Positions 10,246 through 22,011 of a DNA stretch of 64,000 nt are shown piece after piece (the stretch's first letter is position 1; every line of letters starts with the position of its first letter). The position numbers and the translations under genes are program-made. Source of the stretch: Eulemur rufifrons (taxonomy: Eukaryota; Chordata; Mammalia; Primates; Lemuridae). The DNA lies in assembly GCF_041146395.1 (NCBI RefSeq), contig NC_090990.1, forward strand, positions 47,734,501 to 47,798,500, given 5' to 3'. The notes under the pieces are model-generated. The model saw nothing but the letters and a program-made list of their open reading frames with translations. It searched no databases and was not told the origin of the DNA.

Positions 10246-11090
10246 ACTAAGATGCTTGTCAATATCAGCATCCACATCCCTGCCAATAGATACACTGTGC
10301 ATAGTTTCCAAGCGCCAAGCTCTCCATGTCCACACTTTCTTTTTGTGGTAACTGATTCAGTTCCCAGAAATCTTGTGAAATAGTCAACTAGGGTCAATGA
10401 AAGATAATTTCTTGGCACAAAGGGCTTCCTTTTCAAGACCATCCTGCATGCAAGTTATTCTTAGCTGCTGAGACATTCTTCAAACTTACCTGTAAGTAGT
10501 AATTCCAGACCTAGGAGACAGATCAGCAGTGATAACAAAAAGAGAACGAGTGATTCTGAAGTTGTTTTTCTCTAGAGTAACATGTGTACAGCATCCAGAA
10601 CAATTAGACCCTGATTGCCAGGCCAAATTTCCATCAAGGCACTGATGAGTTATAAACCCCCGGAGCTTTGCTCAAGTCACTGATGGAAACAGCCGCAGCA
10701 TCCAAGCCCTTTGATGGAATCACAACCTCATAATTAGTCTGAGTCCATTCATTATCATGGGCCTGGGTGTGCGCTTATGAGGGGAAAAGAGTGATGGACA
10801 AGGAAACAAATTAAAAAGTGTAAACTGAGAAAGGAAGAGGAACTAAAACCACTTAAAACTCACAAATATAATTACTGGATCTTCTTAACTACCGATGTTT
10901 GGGAAACCCAAACTGATTTCAGGGAGACTTAATGAATAGAGTCCCTGGTTGCAGGGCCACCTTAGGAAGAGCTATGAAGCAAATCGTGTCTGTCTTTCTG
11001 CCCTTTTCCCAACTCTCTCCTATTTCTATGTGCTCTTACTTGGGCACCTAAGAGTGAGGGCAAGAAGGAAGCATAACGGAATGGAAAGAA
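10245..11090. other. Repeat-poor block with a conserved-element look (10,540-10,800)
   Basis: No named repeat over about 0.85 kb. The 10,540-10,800 part mixes balanced composition with homeodomain-type cores (cataattag at 10,730). It resembles mammalian conserved non-coding sequence by texture only. Confidence 0.3.
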
Positions 11091-11094
11091 GAGA

Positions 11095-11175
11095 GGAGAC
11101 TAACAATTCATGGAGCACCGTCTACAGTATGTGCCCGGGGCTCTGCCAGCTGCCTCCCACCCATCAGCACGGCGT
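11095..11175 (-). mobile_element. MIR SINE fragment
   Basis: caattcatggagcaccgtct and gtatgtgcccggggctctgc resemble the reversed MIR 3' end. Diverged and short. Confidence 0.45.
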
Positions 11176-11189
11176 CAGGAACGTGTCCC

Positions 11190-11430
11190 TTGGCAGCAGA
11201 CAGACCTGGTTCGGAGTTGGCCCCTGGCTGACTTGGGCAAATGGCCTCAGTTTCCTTACATGTAAAATCACATTGAAGTTATTGGGAGCATGAAATAAGA
11301 CAGTGTCTGTGAAGCCCCTGATATATAAAGGAGCTAGTCAACAGCCACTAAAGATCATTTCATTTTTCTCCATAAAAGGGTAAATTGGGTTATTATCCTC
11401 ATTTTGTGGATAAAGACACTGGCAGTTGGG
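11190..11430 (+). mobile_element. MIR SINE, with an inverted MIR scrap after it
   Basis: gcagacagacctggttcgga, gcctcagtttccttacatgt and the following spacer fit a plus-strand MIR to about 11,340. From 11,380 to 11,430 attatcctcattttgtggat reads as a minus-strand MIR scrap. Confidence 0.55.
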
Positions 11431-11636
11431 GACATGAAGTGGACCATGAGCTCCAGGAAGGTAAGGACCATGCCCACATTGGTCACTGCTACCCCAAGCA
11501 CATATGCAGATAGGCCCTTGGAAGGCTTCAGCAAGTACCTGTGGTGGAGGGGGAATTCAAGTTTCACCCGCCCGGGTGCAAGGCCAGTGTCCTCTCCAGG
11601 GCCATGTTGCTGGCCCCTATCTCTGTGGGCAGATGT

Positions 11637-11725
11637 AGAGCAGTGGCTAAAAGCACAGGCATAAGGGCCAGACAGCCAGGGTTCAAGTCTCAAGTTATAC
11701 AACTGCTTTGTGAGCCAACTATTTA
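11637..11725 (+). mobile_element. MIR SINE 5' fragment
   Basis: gagcagtggctaaaagcaca followed by gccagggttcaagtctcaag is the tRNA-related head of MIR. The core and tail are missing. Confidence 0.6.
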
Positions 11726-11977
11726 AATATTTCTGGTACTCTTCGTGTCCCCCATCCCCCGATAGAGTCCCTTAGACTTTTTGATATTTCAGAGCATGCC
11801 AAGGGAGCTGAGGGAAAAGGATTATTTTGGGGCCAGAGCTATAAAGAACAGTCTCATCCCGGGAGGGCAGTATACTGGTGACAGAAAAGAAAAACCTCGG
11901 GGATAGAGTTAGGATGGTGTGTCTGGGGGTTGTTTTATTAGACAGGAACAGAAAGAACAAAAGAAGGAATTTAGGAG

Positions 11978-12215
11978 GAAGCTAATAATTATTGAGCAAC
12001 TGTTGTACACTCATTATGCTTGGTCTTTTGTATGTGGTGTCTCATGTAATCCCCACAAAGGTTCTGTAAGGAAGATTCCCATTTTACAGATAAGAAAACC
12101 AAGGGTCAGAAAGGTTAAGCACCTTGGCCAGTTTAATCCATCACGTTATTTGGCAAAACAAAGCTTGTTTCTGGGTTGGTTTGTCTCCAAAGCCTGTGCT
12201 CTTTCCACAAGTACG
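11978..12215 (-). mobile_element. MIR SINE
   Basis: aattattgagcaactgttgt, tctcatgtaatccccacaaa, cccattttacagataagaaa and aaagcctgtgctctttccac give the complete reversed MIR order. Confidence 0.8.
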
Positions 12216-12935
12216 CCTGCCTTGCTTTAAGATAAAAGAAAATAAAAAAAGATTTGTCAGGCTCTTAGGTTTATCAAAAAGTTTCATCTTCTATAGAGTA
12301 TCCACTGGGAAGTGATTTATCTTTGTTTGGAAACAACACCCACACCCACACTTGGTTCTTTCTTCTCCTGACCTCTTTTTAATGCTCCACACCTATCAAT
12401 GTAATGTGGAGCCTGCAGGTTGCGGTCCCTGCAATTTTATTCCATGGTCAGGCTGCAAATTTGTGGCTACTTTTAAAAATAATGATTTGTGCTCAACATG
12501 AGTTTTTGTAGCAGATGGATAAGCATATTCTTTCTATTTTAAAGTATAATATTGATTCTGTTTCTTATAACACAGGAGAGAAGTAAGTGAGAAGTCAGAG
12601 TGCTGGCTTAAAAATTGAACCCTGTAAACTTTACAGGCAATCTACAGTGAAGCTAAATCTAACAGCCGTGAAAGAAAAACTAGCACAATCACTTTACAGG
12701 GGTTTTCTGGGAAACTCTGGAATTCAAGTGTTCAAGTTCAGCTCGTGTCATAAAAGGGAAGTTTATGATGGTTTTTCAATAGAGGTGGAAGATGGAGAGA
12801 AGAACACTTGTATTAGTGAGCATCCTAAAGCCAAAAACCTCATGAGGAAAGCTTACTAAGTGTGAAAATTTTGTTCCCCTAAACCATATGGGGAACGAAA
12901 TACCTCATTAACCCAGGCAGCCTTAGACACATTAT
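12215..12935. other. Repeat-poor stretch, nothing assigned
   Basis: About 0.7 kb of AT-rich, single-copy-looking sequence. The 90-residue frame at 12,587-12,859 has no recognisable domain. Confidence 0.4.
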
Positions 12936-12939
12936 GCAT

Positions 12940-13640
12940 TAATTCATTCTTTCTTTCTTTCATGACTACAGCAAACCTTTACTGGATACCTTTCATAATG
13001 GCAAGCAGGACGTCCGGCACAGGCCATGCAAAGCTAACTAAAGCATGCGCCTCGCCCTCAAAAATCTCCCCCTCTGAGGAGTGAGACAAATATGTGAACA
13101 GTGACTAAGGCACAAATGCTATATCTGAGATTACATAAAAGCAAGAATAACTAATATTCATTGGGTGCTTATGATAATGCCATACTTGGTCTTAGGCACT
13201 TTCTATGTTATTAACCCCTTACTACTCATAACAGCTCTATGGAGTAAGTGCTGTTAACACCATTTCACAGATGAGGATAGACAAAGTAAAGGACTTGCTC
13301 AAAGCGAGACAATGACCTATGTAGAAAGGGCCATTAGAGCATATTGGAGGGATCACTAGCTCTGCCTGAGGGCAGACAAGATTCATGTGACCTGGATCTT
13401 CTGGATGGAGAAGTGGAACAAGGAAGCACGTTTTAGATGCAGGGAACAGTATGTGCCAAAGCAGGAAGGAGCTCTCGAGCATGGTGTATCTGGAGAGTGT
13501 GTGACGAGCGTAGGACTCATGACACATGGTCGTCAGAGGTGAGACAGATTGTGAGGGGCTTCCTGAGTCATGATAAGGAGTCTGAGCAATAAGGGACCAA
13601 ACAAGGAATTTAAATAAGGGACTCAAGATAACTGTGCAGT
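12940..13640 (-). mobile_element. L2-type LINE remnant, split by a MIR
   Basis: The left part (12,940-13,140) has ttaattcattctttctttct, then caaacctttactggatacct and a later segment. The right part (about 13,335-13,640) continues the old L2-associated sequence with tgtgccaaagcaggaaggag and related words. The MIR at 13,146-13,320 lies between them. Confidence 0.45.
13146..13320 (-). mobile_element. MIR SINE
   Basis: taatattcattgggtgctta, gtcttaggcactttctatgt, acagctctatggagtaagtg and ccatttcacagatgaggata are the reversed MIR core. Confidence 0.8.
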
Positions 13641-14220
13641 TAACTTTGGCGGAGAGTGTACTACAGGGGGAAAGCTTTGAAGTAGGAAAATTAGTTAGGA
13701 GGCTAAACTAATAATCCGGATGAGAGGTGGTGGCTTGAGTGATTGGGAGGATGCCAGGAGGGGAATTTGAAAGACTTATGCACATGCACTTACATTTCTG
13801 CAATTATATTTCTTCCTACTAAGTAGAAAGTAACAAGAACCAATCCTTGGATTGGTAAGCACTGAAAAACTTGTCCAATTACTTTATTGAATGAATCTGG
13901 ACTTGTGTTTATTTTTACCTAACAAATAGTAGTGCGTATTTTTTAAGGACCTTCTACAGTGCCTAGTGCATAGCAGATGCTCAAAATTATACACACACAC
14001 ATAAACACACAATATCAAACTGGCCTAATAATTTGGGAGCCATCCTGAACCTCAAAGCTAAAAGCTATTTATTTACTTGAACACAATTTTTACTAATGAA
14101 GGTAACATCCTAATTTAGTTGTACAGTAAGAGTTGATTGAGCTCTAGTTTAAGGAACATGAGAGTAAATCTCTCCCTGGCATAAAACATTACACCTCACC
14201 CTCTCATCATGTTTAATAAA
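13640..14220. other. No gene; short AC-rich tract
   Basis: Single-copy-looking DNA with an imperfect AC run at 13,990-14,012 (acacacacacataaacacac). Nothing else can be supported. Confidence 0.45.
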
Positions 14221-14224
14221 TTGC

Positions 14225-14320
14225 CTCTGCCATCCTCATTTATTGACAGGAAAATTGGGCAACAGAGAACCCAAGCCATTTATCCAAAGCCACACAGTAA
14301 GCTGATGTAGAAAAAGTAAA
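14225..14320 (-). mobile_element. MIR SINE fragment
   Basis: catcctcatttattgacagg, aaagccacacagtaagctga and flanking sequence match part of a reversed MIR. Confidence 0.5.
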
Positions 14321-14619
14321 ATATATGTCCATCCCGTGGCCCCCTCAAATGTTGCTGCTTCTTCCACTTTCAGAGGAAGTTAGAAAATTGTGGATAGAGA
14401 GGGAAAGCAAATTCTGCATAAAAGAAAACATTTTTAAAAAATACAAATGTGGCCTGATTTAATTTTCAATACATGTCTCCACCTTCGGCTTTGGAAAAAA
14501 GGTTAAAATGCAATTCTCCAAAACGAAGTTATTCGATAGAGGAATATTAACCTCTTCGCCCCTTGTACTTTGACTCGTTTTATCTCCTTTTCATTTTTGT
14601 TTGTGGGTCTATTCATTTT

Positions 14620-14725
14620 GGTGAGGCCAGGCACGTTGCTAGGTAACGGGCCCAGCGCGGGCCAGCATGTTAGTTTGCCCGGGTGGCAGCCTTCCCTAGC
14701 GCTAGCTGCCGGCAATGCAGTCTCT
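14620..14725. promoter_or_regulatory. Small GC-rich spot with an RFX/X-box motif
   Basis: A CpG-bearing patch in AT-rich surroundings. At 14,635-14,647 gttgctaggtaac fits the X-box, the inverted-repeat site bound by RFX factors. A perfect 10-bp palindrome ctagcgctag follows at 14,696-14,705. X-boxes drive many ciliary and neuronal genes and also act in distal elements. No promoter or exon is evident. Confidence 0.35.
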
Positions 14726-16970
14726 CACAAAAAGCATTTATCACTGAGCAGGCACAGTAATGGCCACTCAGTGGAGGGGAAATTGAGCTGACCCGAAGGC
14801 CAAAGCTGTTAGGGAGACTGGTGGGAAGGGTAAGAGGGTCACAACACCCTTTTCCCACCCACTTAGTGGGCAGTAAGCGGGAGAACAGCCCAGCCACTGT
14901 TTTCACTAACATATCCTGAGGCTCTGCACCTGAAATAAATGTTTGCTTGACATTAACGATAAAAAAAAAGAGGCAAAAAAATAAAATCGGTTTGTTCCAA
15001 GAACAATGAGCTGAACAATGAACAGTGTGATTTAAAGTTAGCCAAAGTTCCCTCCAGATTTGATTTTGGTAGTTATGCTGGAATGGAGATTTGCAGGGAA
15101 GGAAGGTTCTAAATAATTAGTATATTCTGACAGTGGCAATTCGGACATTTATTTATCTAGCTCCATGAATTTGAAAGTAGAGAAATCTAAATATAGGTGC
15201 TTTAAAATTTTTTTGCCTGTTAATGGCACCAATTTTACAAGTATCAAAAGCTGGTCGCCACCAAAGTGATATTATTTTGAAAATATCCTTTTCAGGTTTC
15301 TGTTTAATTATATAATGGCATTTTCCTTTAATATTTATTTATGCTTAGCTGGAGATAAAGTTTAAAATGCAAATGAGAATTTTTTAAAAATGTATTTAAA
15401 TAATATTTTCACAATGTTAAGTAACAATACATATTTGGATGCAATGCTTTCCAATACAATGTTATAGATTTTACTGGAAACAGTCAGATTTCATTTCCTT
15501 TTTTTGGAATGATTTTACACGAATGAATACAGAACAAAGAAAAATATCATTGCAAAAATAAGAAATACATGAGTAACTCATGCAAGGATTAAAGTCATAT
15601 AAACAATATGACAATACACAAAAATATTTTATATTAACAGTGTTTAGAAATCTTGGCAAGATTCCATTGTGGAAGAAAGAAGAAAAATTCCTTTCCTAGA
15701 CCATTTATTTTTCACAATCAACTACAGGCCGTGTCATTTTGTATTAAAACTTGAAAAATTATATAAGGAGTTTTAAATGTCCTTGCATTAAAAAGTAAAC
15801 ACTACATATTATCCAGAATTTCCTTTTTAATTATCTTTATTATTAAACATTATGCAGTTCTAATATTCTACTTTACTGAATACAAACTCTTATTTTCCAA
15901 ATGAGGAACATACAGCTGTCAGAATTACTCTCTGAATAATCGTGAAGATCAGATGAGATGTTAGCTGTGAAACACCAACCAGACACGAGACAACAATTTT
16001 ATTATTGTGAAAAATAAAAATGTTTGGAGAAACTGAAAGGATGAGAGGTAGGTTTTCAACAAACACTCGATATTCTCTCATTTTTGATAGAATTAGGCTC
16101 TTGCCTCTGTGAGATGCCAAAGTTGCAAGCCTGTTAGGGCCAGGGTGGTCTTTTTGACCAGTTAGTCTCATTTTATACGCAGACAGGAGGAATTGCTGCA
16201 GCTTTCTTCAGAAATGGAACAGAGCTGAGAGCGCAGAAGGGCCCTTTTCTTCTCTCCAACTCCACTGCTTTCAAACAACAATATTTAACCAACAAAAGAA
16301 GAGACCAAGTCAATCTCAGTTTTAGTGATTCCCCTGAAAGCCATCAAATAAAAATGTGAACTTTAAAATTGATCAGGATTAATTTCACTGACACTGTATC
16401 ATAACATATATCTCTTTAGAGACTCATTTGTTGGGCTGCAGATGCAAAGAAAGTAAGGAAAGAAATAAATCAGAATACAATAAGGCAATTAGACTTTTGC
16501 CATTGATAGAATACTAAAAATGTCTGATTTATCAAAGCACTAACAAACAGAAGCAAACACAAGACTTATATTTTCTTACAAAATACCTAGAGAGGAAGAT
16601 TAAAATAATAACCAAGACCATGCGTATCAATAAATTTAATTTATAAATATTGCTCCATTGCCACATGATACTATTTCATCTGCTAATTTGAAGAGTACAA
16701 CAGCAAGGGATGATTTATCAGCACAAGTGCCACTGTGACGTGTCACTGCTGTTCTCAACTCCATGGATATTGTGCGATCCAGATGAGAGAGTTCTAGTGA
16801 ATCTGAAGTATAGTTGAATAAGTAAAGTTATTTAACCTTTACCTGCAGTCATAATCGTCAATCTGAAATTAATATATATTAATATATATTGATAGCATTT
16901 TTCTTCAACCACACTGGGATTGAGCGATCTCAGTAAGAAAGGTTACAATAAGAAAAATAGTTACCTGTGC
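14726..16970. other. Repeat-poor AT-rich block
   Basis: More than 2 kb without a named interspersed repeat. The composition is AT-rich with short A and T runs. Frames at 15,471-15,659 and 15,890-16,171 on the minus strand have no family features. The low repeat density is compatible with conserved non-coding DNA but does not prove it. Confidence 0.4.
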
Positions 16971-16974
16971 AGGT

Positions 16975-17170
16975 CACTACCCTAACAGCTTATACACATT
17001 ATCTCATTTAATCCTGACAACAGCTCTATAAAGTACATATTATTATCTCCATTTACAGATGAGAAAAGTGAGTCTGAGAGAGGTATGGCAAGTTGCTTTT
17101 AATAAATGCCAGAGTCAAGATTTGAACCTAGGCCTGTCTAGCTCCAAAATATGTGTTCATAATCACTATC
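16975..17170 (-). mobile_element. MIR SINE
   Basis: cacattatctcatttaatcc, ctccatttacagatgagaaa, agatttgaacctaggcctgt and the trailing tRNA-like end give a reversed MIR. Confidence 0.85.
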
Positions 17171-18304
17171 ATAGAGTTACTTCAAAACATGGGCTTGAAA
17201 ATCTTGGGAATCAAAAGTCTTTCAAGACAACAGTGATGTTAATTACAGAAACTGTGTAATCTAACACGGGCTAATACACGAAATGTTAAATTTCGATCAA
17301 AGAATGTTAGCAGTGAAGGAACCACAGGAGCCATCAAAATTAAACCTTCATCTCTCAGATGAAGAAACTGAGATGACACAGCACATGATTTACCTAGAGG
17401 CAGATCTAAGATTATTAAATGGGCACACGACTGAGTGATTGTTCCACCAAATAAGTTGTTGTAAACCTGCCTCGAATAGCTAGTCTATTTAAAATATCAT
17501 TCACTACACAACATTTGTATCTACACAAAAATGTCAAGGAAACAAATATGCTTCAAGACGAAGCAGAGCTGTACAAGCATACCTCAGAGATACTGCAGGT
17601 TCCATTCCAGACCACCACAAAAACGCAAATATTGCAATAAAAGGCGTCACGAGAATGTTTTGGTTTCCCAATGCATAAAAAGTTATGTATACACTATACT
17701 ATAGTCTATTAAGTGTGCAATAGCATTATGTCTAAAAATTGTACACACCTTTATTTAAAAATACTTGATTGCTAAAGAATGCTAACAAATATCTGAGCCT
17801 TCAGCAAGTCTTTTTGCTGGTAGAGGGTCTTACCTCGATATTGATGATTGCTGGCCCAGCAGGGTGGTGGTTGCTGAAGGTTCGGGTGGCTGTGGCAATT
17901 TGTTAAAATAAGACAACAATGAAGTTTGCCTCATCATTTGACGCCTCTTTCCGTGAAAGATTCCTTTGTAGCGTGCGATGCTGTTTGATAGCATTTTACC
18001 CACGGTAGAACTTCTTTCAAAATTGGAGTCAATCCTCTCAAACCCTGCTGCTGATTTATCCACTAAGTTTATGTAACATTCTAAGTCTTTTGGTGTCTTT
18101 TCAACAATGTTCACAGCATCTTCACCAGGAGGAAATTCCATCTCAAGAGACCACTTTGTTTGTTCATCCATAAGAAGCAACTCTTCGTGCCTTCAAGTTT
18201 TATCATGAGATGGCAGCACTTCAGTCACATGTTCAGGCTCCACTTCTAATTCTAGTTCTCTTGCTATTTCCATCACATCTGCAGTTACTTCCTCCACTGA
18301 AGCA

Positions 18305-18610
18305 TTGTTTGTTGTTTTTGTTTTTGTTTTGAGACAGAGTCTCACTCTGTCACCTCAGGTAGAGTGCAGTGCCATCATCGCAGCTCACTGCTACCTCAAA
18401 CTCCTGGACTCTAGTGATCCTCCTGCCTCAGCCTTCTGAGTACCTGGGACGACAGGTGTGCACCACCATGCCTGGCTAATTTTTTTATTTTTAGTAGAGA
18501 CGGGGTTTCACTCTTGCTCAGGCTGGCTTTGAACTCCTGAGCTTAAGCAATCCTCCCACCTCATCCTCCCAGAGTGCTAGGATTACAGGCTTGAACCACC
18601 ACACCTGGCC
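18305..18610 (-). mobile_element. Alu SINE inserted in Tigger1
   Basis: A T-rich tail at the left, then gagacagagtctcactctgt, two arms, and an end at cacacctggcc. The right arm has ctcttgctcaggctggc, the strepsirrhine form. The Tigger word tccactga is repeated on both sides (18,293-18,300 and 18,611-18,618), which fits a target-site duplication. Confidence 0.93.
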
Positions 18611-19421
18611 TCCACTGAGTCTTGAACTCCTCGAAGTCATCTATGAGAGTTGGAATCAACTGCTTCCAAACTTCTGTTAATGTTGCTATTTTGACCTCCT
18701 CCCATGAATCACAAATGTTCTTAATGGCATCTAGAATAATGCATGAATCTTTTCTAGAAGGTTTTCAATTTACTTTGCCAGGACCAATCAGAGGAATCAC
18801 AATCTGTGGCAGCTATAGTCTTACCGTGTACATCTCCATCAGAGCTCTTGGGTGACCAGGTGCATTGTCAATGAGCAGTAATGTTTTGAAAGGAATCTTT
18901 GTTTCTGAGCAGTAGGTCTCAATAGTAGGCTTAAAATATTCAGTAAACTATGCTATAAACAGATATGTTGTCATCCAGGCTTGGTCCTTCAGAATACAAG
19001 CAGAGTAGATTTAGCATAATCGTTAAGGTTCCTAGGATTTTTGGCATGGTAAATGAGCACTGGTTTCAACTTAAAGTCACAAGCTGTGCTGGCCCCTAAC
19101 AAGAGAGTCAGCCTTTCCTTTGAAACCAGGCATTGCCTTCTCCTCTCTGGCTATGAAAGTCCTAGATGGCATCTTCTTTCAATAGAAGGCTATTTTGTCT
19201 CCATTGAAAATCTGTTGTTTAGTGTAGCCACCTTCATCAAGTATCTTAGCTAGATCTTCTGGATAACTTGCTGGAGCTTCTATAATAGCGCTTGCTGCTT
19301 AACCTTATGCTTTTATGTTATAGAGATGGCTTCTTTTCTTAAAACTCATAAACCAACCTCTGGCAGCTTCTGCAGCTTCCTCACCTCTCCCAGCTTCCTA
19401 TAGAATAGAATCCTTGGTGGG

Positions 19422-19530
19422 TTTTTTGTTTGTTTGTTTGTTTTATTTCATCTTATTGTTATGGGGGATACAGAATTGCAGGTTACATACGTTGCCCATG
19501 TACCGCCTTTCCCCCCAGGTCAGAGCTCCA
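19422..19530 (-). mobile_element. Truncated strepsirrhine L1 3' tail inserted in Tigger1
   Basis: The reverse strand reads as L1 3' UTR plus poly-A: on the plus strand a T-rich run, tttatttcatcttattgtta, tgggggatacagaattgcag and cccccaggtcagagctcc. It aligns with the end of the plus-strand copy at 52,490-52,600. Its length of about 110 bp shows strong 5' truncation. Confidence 0.75.
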
Positions 19531-20269
19531 GGAGTTGTTTTGCTTAGGTTTTGGCCTAAGGGAATGTCATGGCTCATTTGATCTTCTATGCAGACCACTA
19601 AAACTTTCTCTTTATCAGCAATAGGGCTGTTTTGTGTGTTCACTGGAGTGGCACTTTTGATTTCCTTTAAGAACTGTTTCTTTGCATTCACAACTTGGCT
19701 AACTGGTGTAAGAGGACTAGCTTTTGGTCTACCTCAGCTTTTGAGGTGCCTTTCTCAGTAAACTTAAGCATTTCTAGCTTTTGATTTAAAGGGGGAGATG
19801 TGTGACTCTCCCTTTCACTTGAACATTTAGAGGCCATTGTAGGGTTATTACTCGGCCTAACTTCAATTGTGTCGTGTCTCAGGGAATAGGGAGGCCTGAG
19901 GAGAGGGGGAGAGATGGGAGAATGCCTGGTCGGTGGAGCAGTCAGAACACACCCAACATTTATGGATTAAGTTCTTCATCTTATATGGGCAAGGTTTGTA
20001 GCTCCCTAAAACAATTGTAATAGTAGCATCAAAGATCACTGATCACAGATCACCATAACTGATGTAATAGTAATGAAAAAGTTTGAAATATTGTGAGAAT
20101 GACCAAACTGTGACACAGAGACATGAAGCAAGCACACACTGTTGGAAAAATGCCGCTGAAAGACTTCCTCAAGGCAGGTTGGCAAAAAACTTTAATTCAT
20201 AAAAAACAGTATCTGTGAAGTGCAATAAAGCCAAGCGCAATAAAATGAGGTATGCCTGTATTGGAAATC

Positions 20270-20360
20270 AGGGGAAATTCACCTATTTCATTCCACACTG
20301 GCCTCCCACATGCCAGCCCCTGTGCCAGGCAGTGGGGCACAGAGATGAAGCGTTCTTAAT
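20270..20360 (-). mobile_element. L2 LINE scrap
   Basis: ccagcccctgtgccaggcag and tggggcacagagatgaag resemble the minus-strand L2 end. Too short for more. Confidence 0.35.
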
Positions 20361-20850
20361 CTAGGCTTTGCATGGTGATAAAGATAATCCAAATTGTTAT
20401 GAATTTTAAGTTATTTGCTCAAAATTTAATTTTGAAGATATACAGAATGCCCAAGGTTAATCCAAATAATTTATATGCACACTAAAACCAGTGCTGACCC
20501 GAGAAGGCAGCACTCAGCCCCATAAAGCAAAGGTGACTGTGTCTGACTCATTCCCCTCTTGGAGGTGGGGAAGGAAGCAGAAATGCTCAGACCAAAGTGC
20601 CCATTCCAAAAAACAGTCTATCCAAGAAAATATTGAACCACTTTATGACTCTGTTCCTGAATAACCAATTAAGCAAAATTCCCTATAGACCTTTCCTAAT
20701 CACATGAGGCAGGCATCAGAAAATTATGAAATCTATGATATTTGTATATAAAAAGAAAGTGAAGTAATTCAACAAATCTATAAGAGTTGGAAAGAGAACT
20801 TATTATTCTATGAATATTTAATATGTATAACCATAAACAGTGAAATTTCC
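20360..20850. other. No feature recognised
   Basis: AT-rich single-copy-looking sequence, no gene or repeat assigned. Confidence 0.4.
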
Positions 20851-20965
20851 TGGTGAGCAAATCTAGAGAATTTCAGGGTTTTGCCCAAGGTCACCCAGCT
20901 TGATAGGGGCAGAGTCCCTAGGACCAAAAGCTCTTGACCTCAGTTCTATGCTTTTTCTGCTACTT
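20850..20965 (-). mobile_element. MIR SINE fragment
   Basis: ttgcccaaggtcacccagct followed by aaaagctcttgacctcagtt matches the last half of a reversed MIR. Confidence 0.6.
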
Positions 20966-21590
20966 CTGATTACTTGGAAAAATGTCAGTGCATGGCACAC
21001 TCATGAGAAAGGTAGGGAAGGAGTGGAAAATGGGCACACTTGTTTGATTATACCTACCTGCAAAGTTGGGATAAAGTCTACTGTACAATTTCAGTCTGAT
21101 TTTGATAACAAGGTTACACATTTCTAATTTCAAAGTTACTTTGAACATGTTAACAAAAATGTTTTTATTATATCCATACAATGAAGCATACTGTCGTAAT
21201 ACCCATTTACATGAACCTATTAGCTTGTAAATGTGAGACATAAACTGTTCAGTGTACTGTCCCTAATATCTAAAATTTTACTGCACACAGGGTAGAATGT
21301 CCAAAATTTGTCATTAGCATGATAGGTTGCTCATTGTAAATGTCCTCAAACTTTCAAATGACTCTGCCATACCTGATCGGTCATGGAAAGTCAAAAGAAG
21401 AAAAAATAAGGACTGGAAATATTATGATATTTTGAAAGGGTCAGTTTCTTTGGGATTTGACTGTATTATAAATTTCTCAGGATGGAGATTTTCTTCATTT
21501 GGCACATTTGCCAGCTGCAAACTATTACAGGACTGTAGATAAACTAGCAATAAGGAAATTCCAAGCACGTGGATGCAAACTGACACATAG
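20966..21590. other. Repeat-poor stretch, nothing assigned
   Basis: About 0.6 kb of AT-rich sequence. The overlapping short frames on both strands show no motif. Confidence 0.4.
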
Positions 21591-21636
21591 TCAGAAATTC
21601 AATAAAATATTTGTTGAATAAATGAATGAATAGTTC
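21590..21636 (+). mobile_element. L2 LINE extreme 3' end
   Basis: tcaataaaatatttgttgaa followed by taaatgaatgaatag is the terminal L2 sequence. Confidence 0.5.
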
Positions 21637-22000
21637 TTATTTTCTTTGATCACTTTCCAAATGATATCAGGCAAATTGTATTTACAAAGTTACGCTATCA
21701 TTTTAAACATGTAAACTTCAAGAGCTTTCCTGAGGAGAGTAAGTTCTCAGTTTCCATTTAGTGCTTTCTCAAGTCTACTTCAAAATATAAAAACACTCTG
21801 TTACAACAGCGTAAGTATTACTATTATATGAACGTGTTCTGTCACACTGCGTTCTTTCCATAGGACACCACTTTCTTTATACTACTTGAAGAAGAAAATT
21901 TTTCCCTTAACGGAAGCAAACTAGAATTTAAAGCAGAGTTAGAAATAGTTCCATGTTTTAGAAGAGCCTAATTTTTTCATAGAATGAAATAGGATTATTC
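21636..22000. other. No feature recognised
   Basis: AT-rich single-copy-looking sequence leading into the Alu target site. Nothing assigned. Confidence 0.4.
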
Positions 22001-22011
22001 TACGCACTCTT

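Larger units (their letters stand above)
17830..19837 (-). pseudogene. Tigger1 transposase remnant (pogo/DDE type)
   Basis: The decayed reading frame starts with an ATG at 19,837 (translated start MASKCSSERESHTSPP) and runs leftwards. The longest surviving piece, 17,830-18,180, translates to 116 residues beginning [10 protein letters not shown] and including [21 protein letters not shown] recognise it as the C-terminal end of Tigger1 transposase. This family of enzymes cuts and pastes the element by a DDE mechanism, with an N-terminal helix-turn-helix region. Here the frame is broken by an Alu, an L1 fragment, an internal deletion and several indels, so no enzyme can be made. It is a transposon fossil and should not be read as a host gene. 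Confidence 0.85.
17574..20258 (-). mobile_element. Tigger1 DNA transposon, nearly full length
   Basis: The terminal inverted repeats are caagcatacctcagagat at the left and aatgaggtatgcctg at the right, each flanked by the dinucleotide ta (17,572-17,573 and 20,259-20,260), the TA target duplication of Tc1/mariner-type elements. The internal sequence follows Tigger1 throughout. Removing the Alu at 18,305-18,610 and the L1 tail at 19,422-19,530 leaves about 2.27 kb, slightly under the roughly 2.4 kb I remember for the intact family, with a loss near 18,820. It encodes its transposase on the minus strand and is dead. Confidence 0.92.

Noticed and set aside
17830..18180. A 116-codon minus-strand frame with protein-like composition.
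   Set aside because: It is the end of a Tigger1 transposase inside a complete transposon with terminal repeats, so it is not a host gene.
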